In this document: in pieces, positions 6,673-14,581 of the stretch
How the letters are laid out: each line of letters opens with the position of its first letter
Numbering within the stretch: position 1 is the stretch's first letter
Source of the DNA: an uncultured Bacteroidales bacterium
Lineage (GTDB): Bacteria > Bacteroidota > Bacteroidia > Bacteroidales > Bacteroidaceae
Direction of reading: 5' to 3'
Length of the DNA stretch: 64,000 nucleotides
Assembly (NCBI GenBank): GCA_902775975.1
Contig: CACYOC010000007.1
Coordinates: 1-64,000 of the forward strand
The notes under the pieces: model-generated
Database searches by the model: none
The model's input: only the letters and a program-made list of their open reading frames with translations
Told to the model about the DNA's origin: nothing
Translations under genes and position numbers: made by a program

Positions 6673-9495
6673 ATGAACAGACTATTGACAAGTATTATCC
6701 TGCTACTCGCCACCCTTGTGGCAACGGCTCAACCGCTGAAGCAGGATCCTGCCGTCCGTCAGGGAAAGCTGAAAAACGGACTGACGTACTATATCCGACA
6801 TAACTCCAAGGAACCCGGGCTGGCAGACTTCTACATCGTCCAGCGCGTGGGAAGTATCCTGGAGGAACCGCGTCAGCGCGGACTGGCTCACTTTCTGGAG
6901 CATATGGCGTTCAACGGCACGAAGCACTTTTCGGGCAAAGGCAAGCAACTGGGCGTTATTCCCTGGTGTGAGACCATCGGCGTGAAGTTCGGTGCGAACC
7001 TCAATGCCTATACGAGCATCGACGAGACGGTGTATAACATCTCTGCCGTACCCCTGAAACGTGAGGGTATCGCCGACTCCTGCCTGCTGATACTGCACGA
7101 CTGGAGCCACTACCTGCTGTTGGAGGACAAGGAGATAGACAAGGAGCGCGGTGTCATCCACGAGGAGTGGCGCACACGCCGTGCAGGAAAGGCTGTCAGC
7201 CGACTGATGGAGCAGGCTGCCCCTAAAATATATAAAGGTACGAAGTATGAAGACTGCATGCCCATCGGTTCGATGGATATCGTGGACAACTTCCCCTACA
7301 ACGACCTGCGCGACTACTATCACAAGTGGTATCGCCCCGACTTGCAGGCGATTGTCGTTGTCGGCGACATCGACGTGGATAAGATGGAGAAGAAAATCAA
7401 GAAGCTCTTCTCGGGTATTCCTGCTGTGAAGAACGGTGCCAAGCGCGAGTACTATCCCGTGAACGACAACGACACGATGATAGTCGATATCGAGCGTGAC
7501 AAGGAACAGCCCATCGTGCTATGCCACATCTACCAGAAGCGGGAGGCAACACCTGATGCCGAGAAGAACGACGTGAAATATGTGCGTGGCGACTATGTCG
7601 ATTTCCTGATCCGCAACATGCTCAACGACCGTCTGGCAGAACTGCGACAGTTGGCCAATCCGCCCTACCAGAGTGCTACGGCACGTGCCGGCAGCTTCTT
7701 CATCAGCAGGACGAAGGACGCTTTCTCGCTGTCTATCAGCTGTAAGGAGAAGAACATTCTCGGCGGCATCATCGCTGCTGTGGGAGTCTGCGAACAAGCA
7801 CGCCAACACGGATTTACCGAGGCTGAGCTGCAGCGTGCCAAGGCCCTGAAGCTGAACCACGACGAGCGGAAGCTGCGTGAGCGCGACGACCGCCGCAACT
7901 CGAAATTTGTGGGAGCCTGCGTGCGCCACTTCCTCAACAACGAACCGCTGATGGCCATCGAGGACGAGGTGGAGCTGACACGCCGCTTCGACCGTGAGGT
8001 GACACTGGAGGAGGTGAACAACGCCGTCAAGGAACTCATCACCGACCAGAACCAAGTAGTCATCATGTATGCCCCTGCCAAGGAGACGCTGGTGCTGCCC
8101 ACCGAACAGCAGATAGAGAACGTCGTCACCGCTGCCCAGCAGTTGCAGTACGCTCCCTACAAGGAGAAGAAGGTGGAGCAAGACCTCACCTCTTACCTCG
8201 CACCGCTTACCGCTAAGAAAGGCACCATCGTCAGCGAGAAGCCTTACCGCCACGGCTTTACGGAATACGTGCTGTCGAACGGCTTGAAGGTGTATGCCAA
8301 GAAGACGGACTTTGCCAAGGACGCCGTATCGCTGAACCTCCGTGGCGACGGCGGTACGTCGGTCTATACCGATGCCGACATTCCTAACTTCTCGCTCATC
8401 AACAGCTCGATTACCGATGCCGGTGTCGGCATTTACGACGCCATGACGCTGCGCAAGATGCTGGCCGGCAAGTCGGTACGTGTGCAGCCGTCGGTAGGAA
8501 CACGCGGTCAGAGCATCAGCGGCGGCGTGTCGGTGAAGGACATGGAGACGCTCTTCCAGCTGGTACACCTCTACTTCACGCAACCGAGGCGTGACACGGT
8601 GGCTTTCCAGAGCCTCATCAACCGCACACATGCCTTCCTCACCAACCGCAATGCCTCACCGAAGGTGGATTACAACGACTCCATCCGCGCCATTCTCTAC
8701 GACCATCATCCACGTCTGAAGCCTGTCACGCAGGAAACATTGATGAAGGCCGACTACGACCGCATCCTGCAGATTTACAAGGAGCGCTTCAGCGATGCCT
8801 CGGGCTTCAAGGCAGTGGTTATCGGCAATTACGACGAACAGCAACTGAAAGACCTGATGTGTCAGTATCTGGCCACGCTGCCCGCCACCCACAAGGGAGA
8901 GCAGACAAACTGGGCAAACGTGCCCCGCATCGTGGAAGGCGACTTCGTGAGCACCTTTAAGAAAAAGATGGCTACGCCGCTGGCGAATGTCAGCATCTAC
9001 TATACTGCCGACGTACCCTTCACACCGCAGAGCGATCTGGAGCTGGACTTCCTGACGCGTGTGCTGAAGATTGCCTATACCGACAGCGTGCGCGAGGAGA
9101 AAGGTGGAACGTACGGCGTTAGCGTAGCCTTCGAACTGGACAAGGACGACCGTCCCAACACCACGCTGTCCATTTCGTACAATGCCGACCCCACACGCTA
9201 CGAGGAGCTGAACCCCATCATCTACGAACAACTGCAGCACATTGCCCAGCAGGGACCTGCAGAAGCATCGATGCAGAAAATCAAGGAGTATCTCGTCAAG
9301 CAATATCAGCAGGCGGTCATCACCAACGACTACTGGAATTACATCATCTGGCATGAGCTGGACGACGAGACAGACTTCGACAAAGACTACTGCGACCTGG
9401 TGCGGCAGATGACGCCTCAGCAGGTGCAGCAGATGGCTCAGAAGATTCTGGCTGCCAAGCGTCGCATCGAGGTGACGATGCTCTCGGAGCAATAA
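6673..9495 (+). CDS. Secreted M16 family zinc metallopeptidase (two-repeat, about 940 aa)
   Basis: The protein is an inverzincin-type peptidase that degrades peptides in a clam-shell chamber. HFLEH (residues 73-77) is the HxxEH zinc site, and the third ligand is a Glu in EEWRTRR (about 164). The N-terminal half (LKNGLTYYIRHN onward) is the active M16 unit. The second half (FTEYVLSNGLKVYAKKTD onward) repeats the fold without an HxxEH. ATG 6673 gives a good signal peptide (MNRLLTSIILLLATLVATAQ). The frame stays open upstream to a GTG at 6589, but the promoter box at 6634-6641 and the signal peptide favour 6673; ATG 6655 is the alternative. It is probably periplasmic. A second, lipidated M16 protein is encoded at 34805-37735. 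Confidence 0.9.
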   Translation: MNRLLTSIILLLATLVATAQPLKQDPAVRQGKLKNGLTYYIRHNSKEPGLADFYIVQRVGSILEEPRQRGLAHFLEHMAFNGTKHFSGKGKQLGVIPWCETIGVKFGANLNAYTSIDETVYNISAVPLKREGIADSCLLILHDWSHYLLLEDKEIDKERGVIHEEWRTRRAGKAVSRLMEQAAPKIYKGTKYEDCMPIGSMDIVDNFPYNDLRDYYHKWYRPDLQAIVVVGDIDVDKMEKKIKKLFSGIPAVKNGAKREYYPVNDNDTMIVDIERDKEQPIVLCHIYQKREATPDAEKNDVKYVRGDYVDFLIRNMLNDRLAELRQLANPPYQSATARAGSFFISRTKDAFSLSISCKEKNILGGIIAAVGVCEQARQHGFTEAELQRAKALKLNHDERKLRERDDRRNSKFVGACVRHFLNNEPLMAIEDEVELTRRFDREVTLEEVNNAVKELITDQNQVVIMYAPAKETLVLPTEQQIENVVTAAQQLQYAPYKEKKVEQDLTSYLAPLTAKKGTIVSEKPYRHGFTEYVLSNGLKVYAKKTDFAKDAVSLNLRGDGGTSVYTDADIPNFSLINSSITDAGVGIYDAMTLRKMLAGKSVRVQPSVGTRGQSISGGVSVKDMETLFQLVHLYFTQPRRDTVAFQSLINRTHAFLTNRNASPKVDYNDSIRAILYDHHPRLKPVTQETLMKADYDRILQIYKERFSDASGFKAVVIGNYDEQQLKDLMCQYLATLPATHKGEQTNWANVPRIVEGDFVSTFKKKMATPLANVSIYYTADVPFTPQSDLELDFLTRVLKIAYTDSVREEKGGTYGVSVAFELDKDDRPNTTLSISYNADPTRYEELNPIIYEQLQHIAQQGPAEASMQKIKEYLVKQYQQAVITNDYWNYIIWHELDDETDFDKDYCDLVRQMTPQQVQQMAQKILAAKRRIEVTMLSEQ

Positions 9496-9506
9496 CAGTA
9501 AAGGAA

Positions 9507-9535
9507 AAGGGAACCGCATTCGGTTCCCTTTTTTT
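9507..9535 (+). terminator. Terminator between the M16 peptidase and luxS
   Basis: AAGGGAACCG (9507-9516), loop CATT, CGGTTCCCTT (9521-9530), then T5. The genes converge here, so it may serve both directions. Confidence 0.85.
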
Positions 9536-9536
9536 C

Positions 9537-10031
9537 TTATGCATCGGCGAACGTCTTGCCGTCGTCGAGTGTCACTTGCAACTGGGTGTATTCGCAGTGG
9601 AAGTCGTGCTGCAGGCGATCGAGGTAACGCCGACTCTCCCACTTGCACATCGGCAGGTCGTGCAGCAGGTAGTTGCCGCAGGTCTGCGGTTCGGTGGCAG
9701 GCACTTGCTCCTGGATGACTATCCACTCCAGGCACTCAATGGTCAGCTGGCGCATGTCCTCGACGGTATAGCTGCCCGTCATAATGATATACATGCCCGT
9801 CAGACAGCCCATCGGACCGACATATACCACGTCATCCTTGACGCGTGAGTTACGGAACCACGTCGCCATGAGGTGCTCCAGACTGTGCATGGCAGCAGGT
9901 GCCACAGCGGGTTCTTTATTGGGTTCGGTGATGCGCAGGTCGAACGTGGTGAAGCCTTTATCCACACGCGACACATAGATGCCGGGCTTCAAGTGTGTGT
10001 GGTCGATGGTGAAACTTTGTATAACTTCCAT
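9537..10031 (-). CDS. luxS: S-ribosylhomocysteine lyase (autoinducer-2 synthase)
   Basis: LuxS splits S-ribosylhomocysteine into homocysteine and DPD, the AI-2 precursor. The 164-residue protein has the metal site HSLEH (His49, His53) with the general base Glu52. The catalytic cysteine is in GPMGCLTG (Cys76) and the third metal ligand in QTCGNY (Cys118). The length is normal for the family. It lies 14 bp after mtnN, which makes its substrate from S-adenosylhomocysteine, so the two form the complete SAH detoxification and AI-2 branch. No separate promoter is visible; transcription probably comes from the nitroreductase promoter or from within the repeat-bearing spacer at 10717-10766. Confidence 0.95.
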   Translation of the reverse strand: MEVIQSFTIDHTHLKPGIYVSRVDKGFTTFDLRITEPNKEPAVAPAAMHSLEHLMATWFRNSRVKDDVVYVGPMGCLTGMYIIMTGSYTVEDMRQLTIECLEWIVIQEQVPATEPQTCGNYLLHDLPMCKWESRRYLDRLQHDFHCEYTQLQVTLDDGKTFADA

Positions 10032-10082
10032 CTCATTTTCTAATATTAATTTTTCATCTTTAATTCTTCATCTTTAATCTTT
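10032..10082. repeat. TTTTTCATCTTTAATTCTTCATC word repeat at the mtnN 3' end
   Basis: Imperfect units of CATCTTTAATT lie across the spacer between mtnN and luxS. They encode the last residues of MtnN (DEELKMKN). Confidence 0.5.
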
Positions 10083-10717
10083 TCCACAAACGCCTTGGTG
10101 GTTTGGAACGAGTGCTCGGCAACGGTATCCCAGAAGTTATGATACTGCGAGGCATCGGTGTCTGACAACGGCATGTCGCTGACCACGCGGAACGAGATGA
10201 ACGGCACGTGGTTGATGTAACACGTCTGGGCGATGGCACACGACTCCATATCGACAGCCTTGGCGTCGGGGAACTTCTCAATGATGCTACGCATCTTGTC
10301 CTTTGTATCGACAAACCAGTCGCCCGTCACGATGAGTCCCGGGACAATGCGCACCTCGTCGTTCGACAGCGCCACGGCCTTCTCCAACAGCTGGGCATCA
10401 GCCTGATAGCGGGCAGGGAGTCCCTGCACCTGACCATAGATGGTCGTGTCGTCGATGGCTCTTCCACAATACACGTCGTGGTAACTCACCTCTTTGCTGA
10501 CCACCACATCCTGGATTTTGAGGTCGTCACCATGACCTCCAGCACAACCGCTGGAAACGATGACGTCGGGGTGAAACTCGTTAATCATACGCTGGGCGCC
10601 GAGGGCTGCATTCACCTTACCGATGCCACACTTCTCTACACGGACATTGCCGTCAGCAAACAAGTGCTGCAACTGTTGCAACTCCTTGTCCATAGCTACA
10701 ATTATTCCAATTTTCAT
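10046..10717 (-). CDS. mtnN: 5'-methylthioadenosine/S-adenosylhomocysteine nucleosidase
   Basis: The enzyme removes adenine from MTA and SAH, giving S-ribosylhomocysteine for LuxS. The protein has 223 residues and contains the three catalytic acids expected from the E. coli enzyme: Glu12 (AMDKELQQL), Glu158 in VDMESCAIAQ, and Asp181 in VVSDMPLSD. The GIGKVNAA segment is the usual ribose/phosphate-site strand of the nucleoside phosphorylase fold. It is followed by luxS after 14 bp and preceded by the nitroreductase gene. The C-terminal KIKDEELKMKN tail is encoded by spacer-type repeat DNA and is unlikely to be part of the conserved fold. Confidence 0.93.
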   Translation of the reverse strand: MKIGIIVAMDKELQQLQHLFADGNVRVEKCGIGKVNAALGAQRMINEFHPDVIVSSGCAGGHGDDLKIQDVVVSKEVSYHDVYCGRAIDDTTIYGQVQGLPARYQADAQLLEKAVALSNDEVRIVPGLIVTGDWFVDTKDKMRSIIEKFPDAKAVDMESCAIAQTCYINHVPFISFRVVSDMPLSDTDASQYHNFWDTVAEHSFQTTKAFVEKIKDEELKMKN

Positions 10718-10767
10718 AGGGCTAATGGGTCTTATAGGGTTAATGGGTCTTATAGGGCTTATGGGTT
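10716..10767. repeat. TATAGGGCTAATGGGTCT word repeat between nitroreductase and mtnN
   Basis: GGG(C/T)TAATGGGTCTTATA is repeated about two and a half times and fills the whole 48-bp spacer between the two genes. It is another family of the spacer repeats seen across the window. Confidence 0.7.
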
Positions 10768-11503
10768 AGAGGAATCCTTGGTGCTTGAGGGCTTCGAGCA
10801 GTCCTGCCGACATCGCCTCGTTGTCCTTCTTGGTATAGCGGATGTCGGTAAAGATCTGCGCCAGCGTCTCCTTGTTGTTGATGCGGCAGAACTCACGGTT
10901 CTCCTCCAACTGTTCCTTATCGCTATAATAGGCGTCGATGTCGGCGCGACTATAATCCTGATACGTCTCGTGATGTACGAAACTCTGCAGCGGCAGACGG
11001 TCGCTCATCTTTCCTTCCTCAGCGGGCCAGCCGACGGTCAGCGTGGCAACGGGCATCACCAACTTCGGGAGCTGCAGCGTGTCGATAATCATCTGCGGCA
11101 TATAGACCGTTGTTCCCAAGTAGCAGTAACCCAGTCCTTCCTCGTCCATGAGGTTGCACAGCGTCTGCGTATAGAGCAGTGCATCGATGGCAGCATTCTG
11201 GTACGACAGGAAGTTGTCGTAGCCAGGGTGTGCCTGGCGCTCCTCACACCAACGCGTGGTACGTCGGAAGTCGGCACAGATGGTCAGCACCACCGGAGCG
11301 CTCTTTACCATCGGCTGGTTGAAGTGTGCTGGTGCCAACCGCTCTTTCATCTCCTGACTGCGTGTCACCACCACAGAATAGAGCTGCAGATTGCCCATGG
11401 TCTGCGTTCGGGCTGCCTCCGTCATCAGTCGGTTCAGCAGTTCCTCCGTCACTTCTCTTTCACTATATTGGCGAATGGTTCGCCGTGTTGATAGATTTTT
11501 CAT
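10766..11503 (-). CDS. Nitroreductase-family FMN oxidoreductase
   Basis: The 245-residue protein begins MKNLSTRRTIRQYSER, the FMN phosphate-binding start of the nitroreductase fold. It contains GNLQLYSVVVTRS and the later EEGLGYCYLGTTVYMP segment that usually contacts the flavin. Substrates of such enzymes vary (nitroaromatics, quinones, flavins), so no specific reaction is assigned. I place the start at 11503, not at an in-frame ATG at 11518, because the -7 promoter box TATCTTTG occupies 11508-11515. This leaves only four bases between the box and the ATG, so the transcript may be leaderless. It is the probable first gene of a unit with mtnN and luxS. Confidence 0.85.
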   Translation of the reverse strand: MKNLSTRRTIRQYSEREVTEELLNRLMTEAARTQTMGNLQLYSVVVTRSQEMKERLAPAHFNQPMVKSAPVVLTICADFRRTTRWCEERQAHPGYDNFLSYQNAAIDALLYTQTLCNLMDEEGLGYCYLGTTVYMPQMIIDTLQLPKLVMPVATLTVGWPAEEGKMSDRLPLQSFVHHETYQDYSRADIDAYYSDKEQLEENREFCRINNKETLAQIFTDIRYTKKDNEAMSAGLLEALKHQGFL

Positions 11504-11507
11504 GCTG

Positions 11508-11515
11508 CAAAGATA
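11508..11515 (-). promoter_or_regulatory. -7 promoter box (TATCTTTG) next to the nitroreductase ATG
   Basis: On the minus strand the order is TATCTTTG, GCAGC overlap, then ATG at 11503. The distance suggests a leaderless or nearly leaderless transcript. Confidence 0.65.
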
Positions 11516-11565
11516 CAAAGACTTTTCCTAATCGGAAAACTTTTTTTGTTTTTTAATAGAGAAAG

Positions 11566-11597
11566 TTGCCCAAAGAGCAAACTTTTTAGTAATTTTG
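11566..11597 (+). promoter_or_regulatory. Promoter for the nrdJ operon
   Basis: TTG (11566-11568), a 21-base spacer and TAATTTTG (11590-11597) fit the Bacteroidetes consensus. The ribonucleotide reductase ATG follows at 11619. Confidence 0.65.
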
Positions 11598-11618
11598 CAG
11601 CCAAAATGTAATTTACTT

Positions 11619-14213
11619 ATGCAGACATATACTTACGAAGAGGCTATGGAAGCCTCGTTAGCTTATTTCGGCGGCGACGAGCTGGCAGCTCGCGTGTGGG
11701 TGAACAAGTATGCCATGAAGGATTCTTTCGGCAACATCTACGAGAAGTCGCCCGAGCAGATGCACTGGCGCATCGCCAACGAGATTGCCCGCATCGAGCA
11801 GAAATATAAGAACCCGATGACGGCTCAGCAGGTGTTCGACTTGCTGGATCATTTCCGCTACATTGTTCCTGCCGGTAGTCCCATGACAGGCATCGGCAAT
11901 AATTTCCAGGTGGCATCGCTGTCGAACTGCTTTGTCATCGGACTGGACGGCAATGCCGACAGCTATGGCGCCATTCTGCGCATCGACGAAGAGCAGGTGC
12001 AGCTGATGAAGCGCCGCGGTGGCGTAGGTCACGACCTGAGCCACATTCGTCCGAAGGGCTCGCCCGTCAACAACTCCGCACTGACCTCGACAGGTCTTGT
12101 GCCTTTCATGGAGCGATATAGTAATAGTACGCGCGAGGTGGCGCAGGACGGTCGCCGTGGAGCACTGATGCTCTCGGTGAGTATCAAGCACCCCGACTCG
12201 GAGGCGTTCATCGACGCCAAGATGACCGAAGGCAAGGTGACGGGAGCAAACGTCAGCGTGAAGATTGACGACGAGTTCATGCAGGCTGCCACAGAGGACA
12301 AGCCATACACCCAGCAATGGCCCATTGACGGCAAGGCCGGCGAGAACGGACTGCTGGTGAAGAAGGAAATCTCTGCCAAGAAACTGTGGGAGAAGATAGT
12401 CCACAATGCCTGGAAGAGTGCTGAACCCGGTGTGCTATTCTGGGATACCATCCTCCGCGAGAGCATCCCCGACTGCTATGCCGACTTGGGCTTCCGCACC
12501 GTCTCCACCAATCCCTGTGGCGAGATTCCCCTGTGTCCCTACGACAGCTGCCGCCTGTTGTGCATCAACCTCTATAGCTACGTCAAGAACCCTTTCACCA
12601 AGGATGCCTACTTCGACTATGAGCTATTCAAGAAGCACGTGCAGCAGGCACAGCGCATCATGGACGACATTGTCGATTTAGAGCTGGAGAAGATAGACCT
12701 CATCATGGACAAGATCAAGAAAGACCCGCAGGAGGAAGAGGTGAAAGGCTCAGAATACCACCTGTGGGAGAAAATCAAGACCAAGAGTTCGAAGGGTCGC
12801 CGTACCGGCGTAGGCATCACCGCCGAGGGTGACATGATTGCCGCCATGGGACTGCGCTACGGTACGCAGCAGGCTACTGACTTCAGCGTCGAGGTTCACA
12901 AGACGCTGGCGCTGAACGCCTACCGCTCAAGTGTGGAGATGGCAAAGGAGCGTGGAGCCTTCGAGATTTTCGATGCCCAGCGCGAAGCCCAGAATCCCTT
13001 TATCCTCCGTCTGAAGCAAGCTGACGAGCAACTGTATCAGGACATGGTGAAGTACGGTCGTCGTAACCTGGCCTGTCTGACCATCGCTCCGACGGGAACG
13101 ACCAGTCTGATGACGCAGACTACCAGCGGCATTGAACCCGTCTTCCTGCCCGTCTATACGCGTCGCCGCAAGGTGAATCCCAACGATGCCGACGTGCATG
13201 TCGATTATACGGACGAGGTGGGCGACTGCTTCGAAGAGTACCTGGTCTATCACCCCAAGTTCCTGACGTGGATGAAAGCCAACGGCATGGATGCCGAGAA
13301 GCGCTACACCCCCGAGGAGGTAGAGGCGCTGGTAGCCCAGTCACCCTACTACAAGGCTACTGCCAACGATGTCGATTGGCTGATGAAGGTACGCATGCAG
13401 GGCGCTATCCAGAAGTGGGTTGACCACTCCATCAGCGTTACCGTCAACCTTCCCAACGATGTCGATGAGGCACTGGTCAATCGCCTGTATGTCGAGGCAT
13501 GGCGCTCCGGATGCAAGGGCTGTACTATCTATCGTGACGGCTCGCGTTCGGGCGTGATGATCAGCGTGTCGAAGAAAGACAAGAAAGACGATTCCGCCCA
13601 GGAGGACACCACCAAGGACAACAATATCGAGGAGCAGCCCGTCAGCCCTTGCCAGCACCCCGAAGTGACGGAGGTACGTCCCAAGGAGCTGGAGTGCGAC
13701 GTGGTGCGTTTCCAGAACAACAAGGACAAGTGGGTGGCCTTCGTCGGACTGCTCGACGGCTATCCCTACGAGATCTTTACCGGTCTGCAGGACGACGAGG
13801 AAGGCATCATGCTGCCGAAGTCGGTCACCAAGGGCAAGATCATCAAGCAGATGAACGATGACGGTACGAAGCGCTACGACTTCCAGTTCGAGAACAAGCG
13901 CGGCTACAAGACGACCGTCGAAGGCCTTTCGGAAAAGTTCAATCCCGAATACTGGAACTACGCCAAGCTCATCAGCGGCGTGCTGCGCTACCGCATGCCC
14001 ATCGACCATGTCATCAAACTCGTGTCTTCACTGCAGCTGAAGTCAGAGAGCATCAACACGTGGAAGGTTGGCGTAGAGCGTGCCCTGAAGAAATACATTG
14101 CCGACGGCACGGAAGCCAAAGGGCAGAAGTGTCCTAACTGCGGTGCGGAGAGCCTGGTCTATCAGGAGGGTTGTCTCATTTGTAAAAACTGTGGAAGCAG
14201 TCGATGCGGATAA
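11619..14213 (+). CDS. nrdJ: Adenosylcobalamin-dependent (class II) ribonucleotide reductase
   Basis: The enzyme makes deoxyribonucleotides with a cobalamin-derived radical and needs no oxygen. The 864-residue protein has SNCFV (about residue 101) and DSCRLLC (about 310), holding the redox cysteine pair. NPCGEIP (about 298) has the thiyl-radical cysteine with its Asn and Glu, and GTTSLMTQTTSGIEPVF is the substrate phosphate loop. A Lys/Asp-rich linker (about 650-680) leads to a C-terminal region and a CPNC-CKNC-type zinc ribbon ending SSRCG, expected to pass electrons to the active site. The start is ATG 11619; an upstream in-frame TTG at 11595 lies inside the promoter box. It is first in an operon with folB, an amidase and an mlaD-like gene, and it implies a B12 requirement. 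Confidence 0.93.
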   Translation: MQTYTYEEAMEASLAYFGGDELAARVWVNKYAMKDSFGNIYEKSPEQMHWRIANEIARIEQKYKNPMTAQQVFDLLDHFRYIVPAGSPMTGIGNNFQVASLSNCFVIGLDGNADSYGAILRIDEEQVQLMKRRGGVGHDLSHIRPKGSPVNNSALTSTGLVPFMERYSNSTREVAQDGRRGALMLSVSIKHPDSEAFIDAKMTEGKVTGANVSVKIDDEFMQAATEDKPYTQQWPIDGKAGENGLLVKKEISAKKLWEKIVHNAWKSAEPGVLFWDTILRESIPDCYADLGFRTVSTNPCGEIPLCPYDSCRLLCINLYSYVKNPFTKDAYFDYELFKKHVQQAQRIMDDIVDLELEKIDLIMDKIKKDPQEEEVKGSEYHLWEKIKTKSSKGRRTGVGITAEGDMIAAMGLRYGTQQATDFSVEVHKTLALNAYRSSVEMAKERGAFEIFDAQREAQNPFILRLKQADEQLYQDMVKYGRRNLACLTIAPTGTTSLMTQTTSGIEPVFLPVYTRRRKVNPNDADVHVDYTDEVGDCFEEYLVYHPKFLTWMKANGMDAEKRYTPEEVEALVAQSPYYKATANDVDWLMKVRMQGAIQKWVDHSISVTVNLPNDVDEALVNRLYVEAWRSGCKGCTIYRDGSRSGVMISVSKKDKKDDSAQEDTTKDNNIEEQPVSPCQHPEVTEVRPKELECDVVRFQNNKDKWVAFVGLLDGYPYEIFTGLQDDEEGIMLPKSVTKGKIIKQMNDDGTKRYDFQFENKRGYKTTVEGLSEKFNPEYWNYAKLISGVLRYRMPIDHVIKLVSSLQLKSESINTWKVGVERALKKYIADGTEAKGQKCPNCGAESLVYQEGCLICKNCGSSRCG

Positions 14214-14575
14214 CCTCCTCACATATCATCCTCCAGGACATGCACTTCTACGCCTACCACGGCGTATTGCCACAGGAGCGCATCGTCGGCGGCGACTATA
14301 CCGTCAGCGTCGAGGTAGAGACCGACGTCACTGACGCCATTGCCACGGACGACGTGGGGCAGACGCTGAACTATGCGGCACTGTACGAGGTCATCAAGCA
14401 TGAGATGCTCATCCCCTCAAACCTGCTGGAACACGTGGCGGCACGCATCGGCAAAGCCGTCATGGACAACTTCCCGCAAGTGCAAGCCCTCGACCTGACC
14501 GTCACGAAGCAGAATCCGCCTATGGGTGCCGACTGCCAGGGGGCAGGAGTCAAACTACACATCGTAAAATCATAA
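14204..14575 (+). CDS. folB: Dihydroneopterin aldolase
   Basis: FolB converts 7,8-dihydroneopterin to 6-hydroxymethyl-7,8-dihydropterin in folate synthesis. The 123-residue protein shows the family pattern: DMHFYAYHGVLPQER near the start (conserved Tyr and Glu of the active site), TLNYAALYEVIKHEM in the middle, LLEHVAARIG, and a C-terminal TVTKQNPPMGADCQGAGV. The ATG overlaps the last ten bases of nrdJ, which suggests translational coupling and links a dTTP/folate function to deoxyribonucleotide supply. The other folate-cycle genes in the window, thyA and folA, are far away at 57735-59702. Confidence 0.92.
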   Translation: MRITSSHIILQDMHFYAYHGVLPQERIVGGDYTVSVEVETDVTDAIATDDVGQTLNYAALYEVIKHEMLIPSNLLEHVAARIGKAVMDNFPQVQALDLTVTKQNPPMGADCQGAGVKLHIVKS

Positions 14576-14581
14576 GCAAGC

